Below, piece by piece: positions 34,703 to 43,377 of a stretch of DNA of 58,041 nt (the first letter of the stretch is position 1; every line of letters starts with the position of its first letter). Source of the stretch: Liberiplasma sp046541015 (GTDB taxonomy: Bacteria > Bacillota_I > Bacilli_A > Izemoplasmatales > Izemoplasmataceae). Where the stretch lies: the NCBI GenBank assembly GCA_046541015.1, contig JBKHEA010000007.1, positions 1 to 58,041 on the forward strand, in the 5' to 3' direction. The position numbers and the translations under genes are program-made. The notes below the pieces were generated by a model. The model worked only from the letters and a program-made list of their open reading frames with translations, was not told where the DNA came from and did not search any database.

Positions 34703-35827
34703 ATGAATATAGGTGTACCAAAAGAAATAAAAAACAATGAAAACCGTGTAGGGATTACCCCTGCAGGCGTTAGCGTGCTTGTTCATGCAGGTCACAATGT
34801 TTTTATTGAAACCAAGGCAGGTCTTGGTTCAGGCATTAAAGATGAAGAGTATGTAGAAGCAGGCGCAACGATTGTTGATAGCGCAGAAGAAGCTTGGGCT
34901 CAAAAAATGGTTATTAAAGTTAAAGAACCCTTGCCAAGTGAATACGACTTTTTCAGAGAAGACTTAATTTTATTTACGTATTTACATTTAGCCGCAGAAG
35001 AAAAATTAACCCATGCACTCATCGAATCAAAATGTAAAGCGATTGCCTATGAAACCGTTCAAGTTGGGCATTCTTTACCACTATTAAGACCAATGAGCGA
35101 AGTTGCAGGTAGAAGAGGAACCATTGTTGCGGCAACACAATTAGAACGTCATCGCGGTGGACGCGGCATTTTATTAAGTGGTGTTCCTGGTGTAAGTCGC
35201 GGGAATGTCGTTGTTGTTGGTGGTGGGGTCGCAGGGATTAGCGCTGCCCGTATGGCGATTGGTCTTGGCGCAAATGTAACCATCATCGAATTAAGTGAAG
35301 ACCGTATGCGTGAACTTGAAAATATCTTTGATAAAGAAGTAACGATTTTAAAATCAAATCCATTTAACCTTAAAGAAGCACTAAAAACTGCGGATGCTGT
35401 TATTAGTACGATTTTAATTCCAGGCGCTAAAGCGCAAAAAATTATTACTGAAGATATGGTTAAAGGAATGCCTGAAGGCAGTGTTATTGTTGATATTTCC
35501 ATTGATCAAGGGGGTTCAGTAGAAACTATTGATCGCATTACAACGCATGATGATCCAGTTTATATTAAACACGGGGTTGTGCACTATAGTGTCGCAAACA
35601 TGCCAGGGGCTACGCCGCGTACATCAACGTATGCTTTAACGAACGCAACCATACCTTATGCCTTAGATATCGCTAATAAAGGGTACCGTATTGCTTGTTT
35701 AGATTCAGAACCTTTACTAAAAGGATTAAATGTCTTAAGCGGTCATGTCGTTTATAAAGCCGTTGCGGATGCATTTAATTTAGACTATGTTGATGCAAGA
35801 GAAGTGTTACTAAAAAACCAAGAATAA
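34703..35827 (+). CDS. ald: Alanine dehydrogenase
   Basis: 374 residues, the standard length. N-terminal MNIGVPKEIKNNENRVGITP with substrate Arg15, Lys74 in VKEP and catalytic His95 in YLHLAAEE. The NAD-binding Rossmann segment is VVVGGGVAGISAARMA. Interconverts L-alanine and pyruvate plus ammonia with NAD. Strong aaaggaggc site. The 155-nt upstream gap holds the previous terminator and an AT-rich promoter region with no clear boxes. Monocistronic, with a terminator behind. Confidence 0.96.
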   Translation: MNIGVPKEIKNNENRVGITPAGVSVLVHAGHNVFIETKAGLGSGIKDEEYVEAGATIVDSAEEAWAQKMVIKVKEPLPSEYDFFREDLILFTYLHLAAEEKLTHALIESKCKAIAYETVQVGHSLPLLRPMSEVAGRRGTIVAATQLERHRGGRGILLSGVPGVSRGNVVVVGGGVAGISAARMAIGLGANVTIIELSEDRMRELENIFDKEVTILKSNPFNLKEALKTADAVISTILIPGAKAQKIITEDMVKGMPEGSVIVDISIDQGGSVETIDRITTHDDPVYIKHGVVHYSVANMPGATPRTSTYALTNATIPYALDIANKGYRIACLDSEPLLKGLNVLSGHVVYKAVADAFNLDYVDAREVLLKNQE

Positions 35828-35837
35828 ATCATTTATT

Positions 35838-35863
35838 AACCCATCGAAATCGATGGGTTTTTT
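35838..35863 (+). terminator. Terminator of ald
   Basis: Perfect stem aacccatcg (35838-35846) with cgatgggtt (35851-35859), loop aaat, then T run. Confidence 0.93.
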
Positions 35864-35903
35864 AATTGCTTTTTAAAGTAACTAGCGACTATCACAAGAA
35901 TTA

Positions 35904-35912
35904 TGGTATAAT
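35904..35912 (+). promoter_or_regulatory. Extended -10 promoter of the rlmN run
   Basis: TGGTATAAT ends 18 nt before the rlmN ATG. It would serve the eight closely spaced genes to thiN; no terminator is seen between them. Confidence 0.6.
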
Positions 35913-35930
35913 CATACTAGGTGATTACGC

Positions 35931-36956
35931 ATGAAAAATATCTATAACGAAACCATATCTTCATTAGAAGAAACGCTTAAACAAAACGGATTTAAAGCCT
36001 TTGCGGCCAAACAAATCTTTGAATGGATTTATAAGAAAAAAGTATTAGACTTTTTTGAAATGAGTAACCTTCATAAAGACCTAAGAACTTTTTTAAGTAG
36101 CCATTATAAGGTAGAATCTTTAAGCCTTTTCAGTAAACAAGTTGCTAAAGACGGAACCAAAAAATATTTGTTTAGTTTAAGCGACAAGCATTTAATTGAA
36201 TCGGTGTTAATGGTTTATGAATATGGGTATAGTTTATGTGTTACTACACAAGTAGGGTGTAATATAGGATGTTCATTTTGTGCCTCAGGCTTACAAAAAC
36301 GCATTCGCAATTTAACCATCGCAGAAATGGTAATGCAAATACTAGAAGTTGAAAAAGATAATGACATTAAAATAAGCCATGTAGTCATTATGGGTACTGG
36401 TGAACCTTTTGATAACTTTGAACATGTTATGGGCTTTATTGATGTAATCAACCATGCGCATGGCTTAGAAATTGGTGCCCGCCACATTACAGTGTCAACA
36501 AGCGGGATTGTACCAAAAATTTATGCATTTGCAGACATGAAACGTCAAGTAAACTTAGCGGTTTCTTTGCATGCCCCAAATAATACCATTCGTTCAAGCA
36601 TCATGAAAATTAATGATGTTTACCCTATTCATAAACTTATTGATAGTGTAAAGTATTATATCGATAAAACTAACCGACGAGTGACGTTTGAATATATCTT
36701 ACTCGATGGCATTAACGATTCCGTTGATCATGCCAATCAGTTATCGGATTTATTAAGAGGCTTAAACTGTTATGTGAATCTAATTCGTTATAATGCTGTT
36801 GATGAATTTTCTTATAAAGCGAGTCAAAAAGATAATGCTCAAAAGTTCTATGAACAATTAAAAAAACGAAAAATACAAGCTACCTTACGTCGTGAACTAG
36901 GTAGTGATATTGACGCTGCATGTGGACAGTTAAGAAGTAAAGCATTGAAAAAGTGA
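35931..36956 (+). CDS. rlmN: 23S rRNA (adenine-2503-C2) methyltransferase
   Basis: 341 residues. Radical SAM motif CNIGCSFC (Cys110, Cys114, Cys117) and the C-terminal catalytic Cys331 in ACGQLRSK. Also methylates some tRNAs at A37. First gene of a run in which spacing is at most 12 nt (rlmN-addB-addA-ABC-FtsX-rsgA-rpe-thiN). In Bacillus rlmN is followed by prpC-prkC-rsgA; here other genes occupy that position. Confidence 0.96.
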   Translation: MKNIYNETISSLEETLKQNGFKAFAAKQIFEWIYKKKVLDFFEMSNLHKDLRTFLSSHYKVESLSLFSKQVAKDGTKKYLFSLSDKHLIESVLMVYEYGYSLCVTTQVGCNIGCSFCASGLQKRIRNLTIAEMVMQILEVEKDNDIKISHVVIMGTGEPFDNFEHVMGFIDVINHAHGLEIGARHITVSTSGIVPKIYAFADMKRQVNLAVSLHAPNNTIRSSIMKINDVYPIHKLIDSVKYYIDKTNRRVTFEYILLDGINDSVDHANQLSDLLRGLNCYVNLIRYNAVDEFSYKASQKDNAQKFYEQLKKRKIQATLRRELGSDIDAACGQLRSKALKK

Positions 36957-36966
36957 GGGTGATTTT

Positions 36967-39432
36967 GTGACATTACTAAATACCATTTTAAACACTGATC
37001 GTGAAATGATTATTATTACCGATCATCACACAAAAATGACCATTTTAAAATCACTTTCTGAAAAGAAAGTATTTAAAGCCATGCGCTTTTTGACAAAGGA
37101 AGACCTACTTGATGAGGTCTTTTTTAAAAAGGATCCCTTTTTAAGCTATCAAATGAGTCAATACCTTTTAAAAAAACCAAGCTTAGCGGAAAGTTTAATC
37201 CCTTATTTATACTTTATTGATCTAGATGCTAATTATGAAAGCGAACGTTTAATCCTTTTAAAAACCATTAAAGCCTACTTACTTGACCATCAATTCTTAA
37301 AAAAATCCATGCATAAGGAAATGCTTTTTAAAGATAAAGTAGTCTTAGTGAGTCTTGATTATTTTCCTTTAAAACCGTTATTATTAAAAACACTTGAAGG
37401 CTTATGTACGTATCAAGTACTTGATAAATATCCAATGCATAATCAAGCGATTTATTATAAACGCTACCATTATTATAAAGATGAAATTGCCGATGTTGCC
37501 CATGATATTAATGTACTTTTAAAAGAAACGAATTCTTTAGATAAGGTAAAAGTAGCTTATACAAATCATAGCTATCTACCAGCGATTAAAGAAATCTTTC
37601 AGGCGTTTAATTTACCCATTTTTAGTTATGAAAAAACGCCATTAATTGCCTTTGAACTAACTCAAAATTTCCTAAATATTTTAAATACTTTAGAAGACAA
37701 ACCCTTGTATGAACAGTTAAACGAAGCAATAAGTGAGTTAAAAACAACCCTTCACTATCCCATAAACCCTCGGATTATGACCAAACTAATCCAGACTCTA
37801 AACCCCTTTATTTTATTAAACAAACCATTTAGTGCGTTAAAAGATTATATCCATGATACCTTAGAATTTACCATGATTAAAACCATGAAAACCCCTGGGA
37901 TTATGGTAGGTGCCCTTGAAGATGTTTTAAAAGAACCAACTGAATACTTATTTGTGTTAGGGACTGCTGAAACGATGTTTCCTCACTTTAAAAAAGAAGA
38001 TAGTTTCTTAAGTAAAAAAGAAAAAGAAACGATTGGTTATCCTACTGCAGCTATTGAAAATACCATGATAAAAGCTCAATTAATTGATGCCTTAAAAGCT
38101 ATTAATCATGTGACTTTAACTTATAGTAAAAAAGGCTTAACAGATACTTTTTATGAAGCAACCATGATGGCAGATATCAATAATAGTTTCAATCTTATTT
38201 TAAGTGAGCAAACCCCAAGAGTAGCTTCAAACTTTGGACGACTTTATGATTTGATTACCACTAAAATTGAGTTAGATTATTATAAACGTTATGGTCAAGA
38301 CCACACACATTTAAAGCATCATTATCATCTTTTTAAAGATGCTTATACCGCATTTGACAATCAGTTTAAGGGATTAAAAAATGATACCTTAGAAGGACTC
38401 ATTAAAACACCTTTAAAACTATCTTATACAAAACTTAATACCTATTTTAAATGTAAATTTCGTTATTTAATAGAATATTTATTACAACTTAAAGAAATTT
38501 CTGATACCCTTACTTTAGATATAGGGACTTTTTTCCACGCGGTATTAGAAAAATATATCCATGAAGAACAACTCACCGAAACAATGCTTGATGAGACTTT
38601 AGAAGTTGTCTTACACACATTAAATAGAGATTATCATGCTAAGGAGCAATTCTTCTTAAGAAATAGCTATAAAACACTCAAAAAAGTATTTGAAGCGATT
38701 AAAGACCAACATACACGCACAAGCTATCAATTATATAAACAAGAATTAAAATTAAACACAATTTATGAAGCGTCTAAACCAGTTGAATTTAATGGCGTTA
38801 TCGATAAACTATTATTAAGCGACGACCAACAAGGCGTTGTTATTATTGATTATAAAACGGGAAAACCAACACTAAATTTAAGCCATAGTTATTATGGGTT
38901 TGATAGTCAGTTAGTTTTTTATGCACTTTTACTTCAAAAAGCCTTTAAAACCGCTAACGTTCATGGCTTTTATGAACAAACCATTTTCCCAAAACCTTTT
39001 AATCACGACCCATCTATAAGTATGGATGATCAGTTTAAAGAAGCATTAAAGTTAAATGGTTATACCATTAACAATCTTCAATACGCCGATAAAATTGATC
39101 ATACATTAGAAAATGATTCATTTATTAAAAGCATGAAACTTAAAAAAGATGGAAGCTTTCAACATTACGCAAAAGTTTTTGATAAAGATGGATTAGACGC
39201 ATTAATTAATCATTTAGAAACCTTAATTACCGTTGCGATTAACGATATTTTAAAAGGAGACTTCACCATCAACCCAAAACAAGATCAAGCTTTTAATGAT
39301 TTAAGTTGTACTTATTGTTCCTTTAAAGATATTTGTTATAAGAAAAAAGAAGATTATCAAACATTAAAGATTCCTAAAGATGATGAAACCTTATTTAAAT
39401 GGGTAAAGGAGAAAGATCATGGCAGCGATTAA
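36967..39432 (+). CDS. addB: AddB-like subunit of the AddAB helicase-nuclease
   Basis: 821 residues from GTG 36967 (gagggtgat upstream). The C-terminal nuclease domain is clear: a PD-(D/E)XK core (GVIDKLL, then VVIIDYKTGKP) framed by the Fe-S cysteines Cys496 (FKCKFRY) and Cys781, Cys784 and Cys790 (CTYCSFKDIC), as in AddB. It is shorter than the 1100-1200 residues usual in Bacilli, and no Walker A GxxGxGKT is present at the N-terminus, so the helicase-like part is degenerate. With AddA it resects double-strand breaks up to a Chi site. It overlaps addA by 14 nt. Confidence 0.9.
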   Translation: MTLLNTILNTDREMIIITDHHTKMTILKSLSEKKVFKAMRFLTKEDLLDEVFFKKDPFLSYQMSQYLLKKPSLAESLIPYLYFIDLDANYESERLILLKTIKAYLLDHQFLKKSMHKEMLFKDKVVLVSLDYFPLKPLLLKTLEGLCTYQVLDKYPMHNQAIYYKRYHYYKDEIADVAHDINVLLKETNSLDKVKVAYTNHSYLPAIKEIFQAFNLPIFSYEKTPLIAFELTQNFLNILNTLEDKPLYEQLNEAISELKTTLHYPINPRIMTKLIQTLNPFILLNKPFSALKDYIHDTLEFTMIKTMKTPGIMVGALEDVLKEPTEYLFVLGTAETMFPHFKKEDSFLSKKEKETIGYPTAAIENTMIKAQLIDALKAINHVTLTYSKKGLTDTFYEATMMADINNSFNLILSEQTPRVASNFGRLYDLITTKIELDYYKRYGQDHTHLKHHYHLFKDAYTAFDNQFKGLKNDTLEGLIKTPLKLSYTKLNTYFKCKFRYLIEYLLQLKEISDTLTLDIGTFFHAVLEKYIHEEQLTETMLDETLEVVLHTLNRDYHAKEQFFLRNSYKTLKKVFEAIKDQHTRTSYQLYKQELKLNTIYEASKPVEFNGVIDKLLLSDDQQGVVIIDYKTGKPTLNLSHSYYGFDSQLVFYALLLQKAFKTANVHGFYEQTIFPKPFNHDPSISMDDQFKEALKLNGYTINNLQYADKIDHTLENDSFIKSMKLKKDGSFQHYAKVFDKDGLDALINHLETLITVAINDILKGDFTINPKQDQAFNDLSCTYCSFKDICYKKKEDYQTLKIPKDDETLFKWVKEKDHGSD

Positions 39433-42400
39433 TTTTACCCCTGAACAACAACGTGCTATATATACCAATAACACAAATATTTTAGTAAGCGCAGGTGCTG
39501 GAAGTGGTAAAACTGCAGTTTTAAGTGAACGCGTAGTTGAAAAGATTAAACAAGGGATACCTTTAGAAAGTTTAATCGTTTTAACCTTCACAAATGCTGC
39601 CGCAAAAGAAATGCATTTACGCATCAGAAAAAAACTTCAAAATCTCCCAAATAATACTTACGCTAAGGAAGCTTTAAAGAGTATTGATGCCGCAAACATT
39701 CAAACGTTTGATAGTTTTGCATTAAATATTTTAAAACGCTTTGGTTATGATTTAAATATTAGTCCAAACGCAAGCATTATGGATACCCTTAGTGCGAGTT
39801 TGCTTAAAAAAACGATTGTTGATTCACTATTTAACCGTTATTATGAAGAAAAGAACCAAGCTTTTCTAACTTATGTTAAAACGTTTGAAAACAAACGTGA
39901 TGATGCATTAAAAAATCAGATTATAGCCTATCATCAAGCCTTAAGCATGCATGCGAATTTTAGTGAACTTCTCGATTTTTATACCGATAACTTCTTTACT
40001 AAAGACCATTTCAATCAATTATTTAACTTAGTAAGATCGCAAATAAAAGTTTATCAAACAGCCTTAAAAGAAACCTTAAGTAATCTTTTAACAAACTTAT
40101 CTCATGAAGCTGCGCTTGAATATGCAAATCTTTTATATGAAGCTTATAAAGGCATTTTTGCCGAAGAAAACTTTAACCAATTGGTTAAAAACTATAAAGC
40201 TTTATCCCTTCCAAGTTCTTCAACAACTTCTAGAAAACTAAATAGTGATGGCGCTAGTTATGATAAAGCCTTGCTTGATCAGGTGAAAAAGACCGCAAAA
40301 ACAATTAGTGCTAAACTTGATCCTTACCTTACCAAATCCTTAGAAGACCATACCGATGATTTTTTAAAGAGCGCACACCATATTCCAATCATTAAAACAC
40401 TGATTTTAGGCTTAGAAGATGCCTTAATTAAAACCCAAATGAGGCTTGATCAATATGAGTTTTCAACCGTTGCACGCTTAGCTTATAAAATTATTAAAGA
40501 AAATCCTAACATTCAACAAACTCTAAAAGATAGCATTCATGAAGTAATGATTGATGAATATCAAGATACTTCAAGCATGCAAGAAAGTTTTATTCAATTA
40601 ATTACCGATCAAAATGTTTATCAAGTCGGTGATATTAAACAATCTATCTACCGTTTTAGACACGCAGAACCAAAACTATTCACACAAAAATATAATCACT
40701 ATGCATCAAGTAAACAAGGTTTAGTAATTGATTTAAATCAAAACTTTCGCTCAAGAAAAGAAGTGCTTTTTGCGATTAACACCATTTTTAAACCACTTAT
40801 GGATGAAGCGATTGGTGGCATTTTATATGATGAAGCTCAAGCATTAAAATTTGGGAATGAAACCTACACAAAATATCAAGATACTAACACCAACTACGGC
40901 TTAGAACTTCATGAAATCATACTTGAAGAACCCATAAAAGACCTTGCGTATAATCAAGATGAAATTGAACTTTTCCATATAGCTAAAGACATATTAAATA
41001 CTGTAAATCACGCGAAAATTTACGATGAATCTATCAAAACCTTAAGACCAGTTAAATTTAGTGATATCACTATTTTAGTTAACGTATCGACACGTTTTGA
41101 TCTCATTAAAAAAATTCTAGAATACCACAAGATTCCTGTGTCCATTTCAAGAAGTGAAGCATTTATTGACTATTATGATATGGATTTATATAGACACTTA
41201 TTTAAACTCATTCACGCTTTAAAAGATGAAGCTTACTATGAAGAAACCTTTAAACATAGTTTTTTAAGCGTCTTAAGAAGTTACGCATTTCAAATCGATG
41301 ATGATACCATCGTTAAAAATGCTTTAAGACTTCCTAATAAGTTACGCGACTTTTCTTTAAATTTACTAACCCATGAGGTAAAAGAAATCTTTGAAGTTAT
41401 TGAAGAACTTGCACGTTTAAGCCAAGAAAGTTCTTTAAACACTTTATGGGAAACCTTAATTAAGCGTTTTAATCTATATGAAAAAAGTATCCACCTTGAA
41501 GATACAGAACGCGTTTTATTAAGGATGAATCACTTAAGTCACATGATTAATGATTTAACCCTTCAAGGTAAAACACTCCCTTTTTTAGTGACCTACTTTG
41601 ATGATATTAAAGAAGAAGGGTTGGACATTGAATTTGAACCTCGTGGCATGCATGAAGGCGATACAGTCTTATTGATGACAATTCATAAATCAAAAGGATT
41701 AGAGTTTCCAATTGTTTATTTACCACATCTAAATCATCGCTTTAATCGCTCTAATCTTTCAAAATTTGACTTTGATTTAACGTTAGGATTTCTAATGCCT
41801 TTTGAAGATGAAGGATTAAACAAATCTTGTTTGTATGCCTTAAAAAATGATATGGATTTAAAGGAAGACTTATCTGAACGTTTAAGGGTTTTATACGTTG
41901 CCTTAAGTCGCGCAAAAGATAAACTCATTGTACCAATAATCCCTAAAGAAACAGAGTTTATCGTTCAGTATGACGAACAAGATATTATGCTAGAAGGCGA
42001 TCGCTTGTTAGGCATAAAAACGTATCATGATATCTTTTTATTCTTAAAGGATCGCTTAAAAAATCATACTAAACGTATTTTAGCTAATACACTTTCTTTA
42101 AACAAAGACTATCTTTATCACCAAACCTTAACCCCTTATGAATCAGAGGTCTATTTAGATAAAAACTATCAATCGTATACGCCTAAAGAAACCACACTTA
42201 AAGACCAATCATTTAGCGCTAAAATTACAGAGTTGCTTACAAAAGAAAGCCTAGAAAGTGTTGCCTTTGGAAACTTGATGCACGGGTATTTTGAGTTAAT
42301 TAATTTTAAAGAAGACCCGTTCCCTCAAATTGAGGCACTTGCGATTGAACCTTCTCATAAAGCACTTTTAAAATCCTTTTTCTCTCAAGATTTGATAAAG

Positions 42401-42664
42401 TCATTAACCATTATCAATGCCTATAAAGAATTTCCTTTTGCCCTAACAACTGAAGAATCAACCCTTACAGGCTATATTGATTTACTCTTAGAAACAAAAG
42501 ATGCGTTTATTATCATTGATTATAAACTTAAAAACATTGATAAAGAGGCCTATGTTGATCAATTAAAAGGCTATGAGTCGATTCTTAAAACTATTAGCGA
42601 TAAAAAGGTTATAGCCTATTTATATTCAATTTTAGATAAAAGATTCAAAAAAATATTAGGATGA
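39419..42664 (+). CDS. addA: AddA helicase-nuclease subunit
   Basis: 1081 residues. UvrD-type helicase with Walker A SAGAGSGKT (24-32), IDEYQDTS, QSIYRFR and VLYVALSRAKDKL, then a C-terminal RecB-like nuclease (FGNLMHGYFE, GYIDLLLE, IIIDYKLKN). Length is slightly under the usual 1200 or so. The translocating motor of AddAB. ATG lies 14 nt inside addB, with aaaggagaaag upstream. Confidence 0.96.
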   Translation: MAAINFTPEQQRAIYTNNTNILVSAGAGSGKTAVLSERVVEKIKQGIPLESLIVLTFTNAAAKEMHLRIRKKLQNLPNNTYAKEALKSIDAANIQTFDSFALNILKRFGYDLNISPNASIMDTLSASLLKKTIVDSLFNRYYEEKNQAFLTYVKTFENKRDDALKNQIIAYHQALSMHANFSELLDFYTDNFFTKDHFNQLFNLVRSQIKVYQTALKETLSNLLTNLSHEAALEYANLLYEAYKGIFAEENFNQLVKNYKALSLPSSSTTSRKLNSDGASYDKALLDQVKKTAKTISAKLDPYLTKSLEDHTDDFLKSAHHIPIIKTLILGLEDALIKTQMRLDQYEFSTVARLAYKIIKENPNIQQTLKDSIHEVMIDEYQDTSSMQESFIQLITDQNVYQVGDIKQSIYRFRHAEPKLFTQKYNHYASSKQGLVIDLNQNFRSRKEVLFAINTIFKPLMDEAIGGILYDEAQALKFGNETYTKYQDTNTNYGLELHEIILEEPIKDLAYNQDEIELFHIAKDILNTVNHAKIYDESIKTLRPVKFSDITILVNVSTRFDLIKKILEYHKIPVSISRSEAFIDYYDMDLYRHLFKLIHALKDEAYYEETFKHSFLSVLRSYAFQIDDDTIVKNALRLPNKLRDFSLNLLTHEVKEIFEVIEELARLSQESSLNTLWETLIKRFNLYEKSIHLEDTERVLLRMNHLSHMINDLTLQGKTLPFLVTYFDDIKEEGLDIEFEPRGMHEGDTVLLMTIHKSKGLEFPIVYLPHLNHRFNRSNLSKFDFDLTLGFLMPFEDEGLNKSCLYALKNDMDLKEDLSERLRVLYVALSRAKDKLIVPIIPKETEFIVQYDEQDIMLEGDRLLGIKTYHDIFLFLKDRLKNHTKRILANTLSLNKDYLYHQTLTPYESEVYLDKNYQSYTPKETTLKDQSFSAKITELLTKESLESVAFGNLMHGYFELINFKEDPFPQIEALAIEPSHKALLKSFFSQDLIKSLTIINAYKEFPFALTTEESTLTGYIDLLLETKDAFIIIDYKLKNIDKEAYVDQLKGYESILKTISDKKVIAYLYSILDKRFKKILG

Positions 42665-42674
42665 AGGTGACAAA

Positions 42675-43376
42675 ATGGCCATTAAACTTGAAGCGGTTAA
42701 TAAAATTTACCAAGCAGGTGAAACCAAAACAAAAGCGTTAAAAGAAGTTAGCATTACTTTTAATGAAGGAGAATTTATTGTCGTACTTGGCCCAAGCGGT
42801 AGTGGTAAAAGTACACTTTTAAACGTCATGGGAGGACTTGATCAGGTGAGTTCAGGGATGATTACAATTGGTGAAGAACACATTCATGACATGACACAAA
42901 AAGAACTAACCTTATTTAGACGCCATCATTTAGGGTTCATTTTTCAACAGTATAATTTACTCCAAACCTTAACGGTAAAAGAAAATGTAGAAATCGGGGC
43001 TAAATTAGTCAAAGAACCATTCGACACTACTGAGATTTTAGAAAAAGTAGGGTTGAAAAATCATATCAATAAATATCCTTATCAATTATCCGGTGGCGAA
43101 CAACAACGCGTAAGTATTGCTAGAGCACTTGTTAAAAAACCTAAGATTTTATTTTGTGATGAACCAACTGGTGCTTTAGATGAAACCACGGGTAAAAGTA
43201 TTTTAAGAACCCTACAAGATTTAAATAAAGACTTAAAAACCACCATCATACTAATAACACATAACCCATCAATTGGGTTACTTGCAGATACCATTGTGAA
43301 GATGAACTCTGGAGAAATCGTCGAAGTTATTCAACAAGATACTAAAAAAGACGCACTCGATATTCACTGGAGTTAA
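42675..43376 (+). CDS. ABC transporter ATP-binding protein, LolD/MacB type
   Basis: 233 residues. Walker A GPSGSGKST (39-47), LSGGEQQR, ILFCDEPTGALD and ILITHN. It has the family's typical partner, an FtsX-type permease, starting 2 nt after its stop. Here ATPase and permease are separate genes, unlike the fusions at 29606-33830. It lies between addA and rsgA in one run of genes without a visible internal terminator. Confidence 0.92.
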   Translation: MAIKLEAVNKIYQAGETKTKALKEVSITFNEGEFIVVLGPSGSGKSTLLNVMGGLDQVSSGMITIGEEHIHDMTQKELTLFRRHHLGFIFQQYNLLQTLTVKENVEIGAKLVKEPFDTTEILEKVGLKNHINKYPYQLSGGEQQRVSIARALVKKPKILFCDEPTGALDETTGKSILRTLQDLNKDLKTTIILITHNPSIGLLADTIVKMNSGEIVEVIQQDTKKDALDIHWS

Positions 43377-43377
43377 T

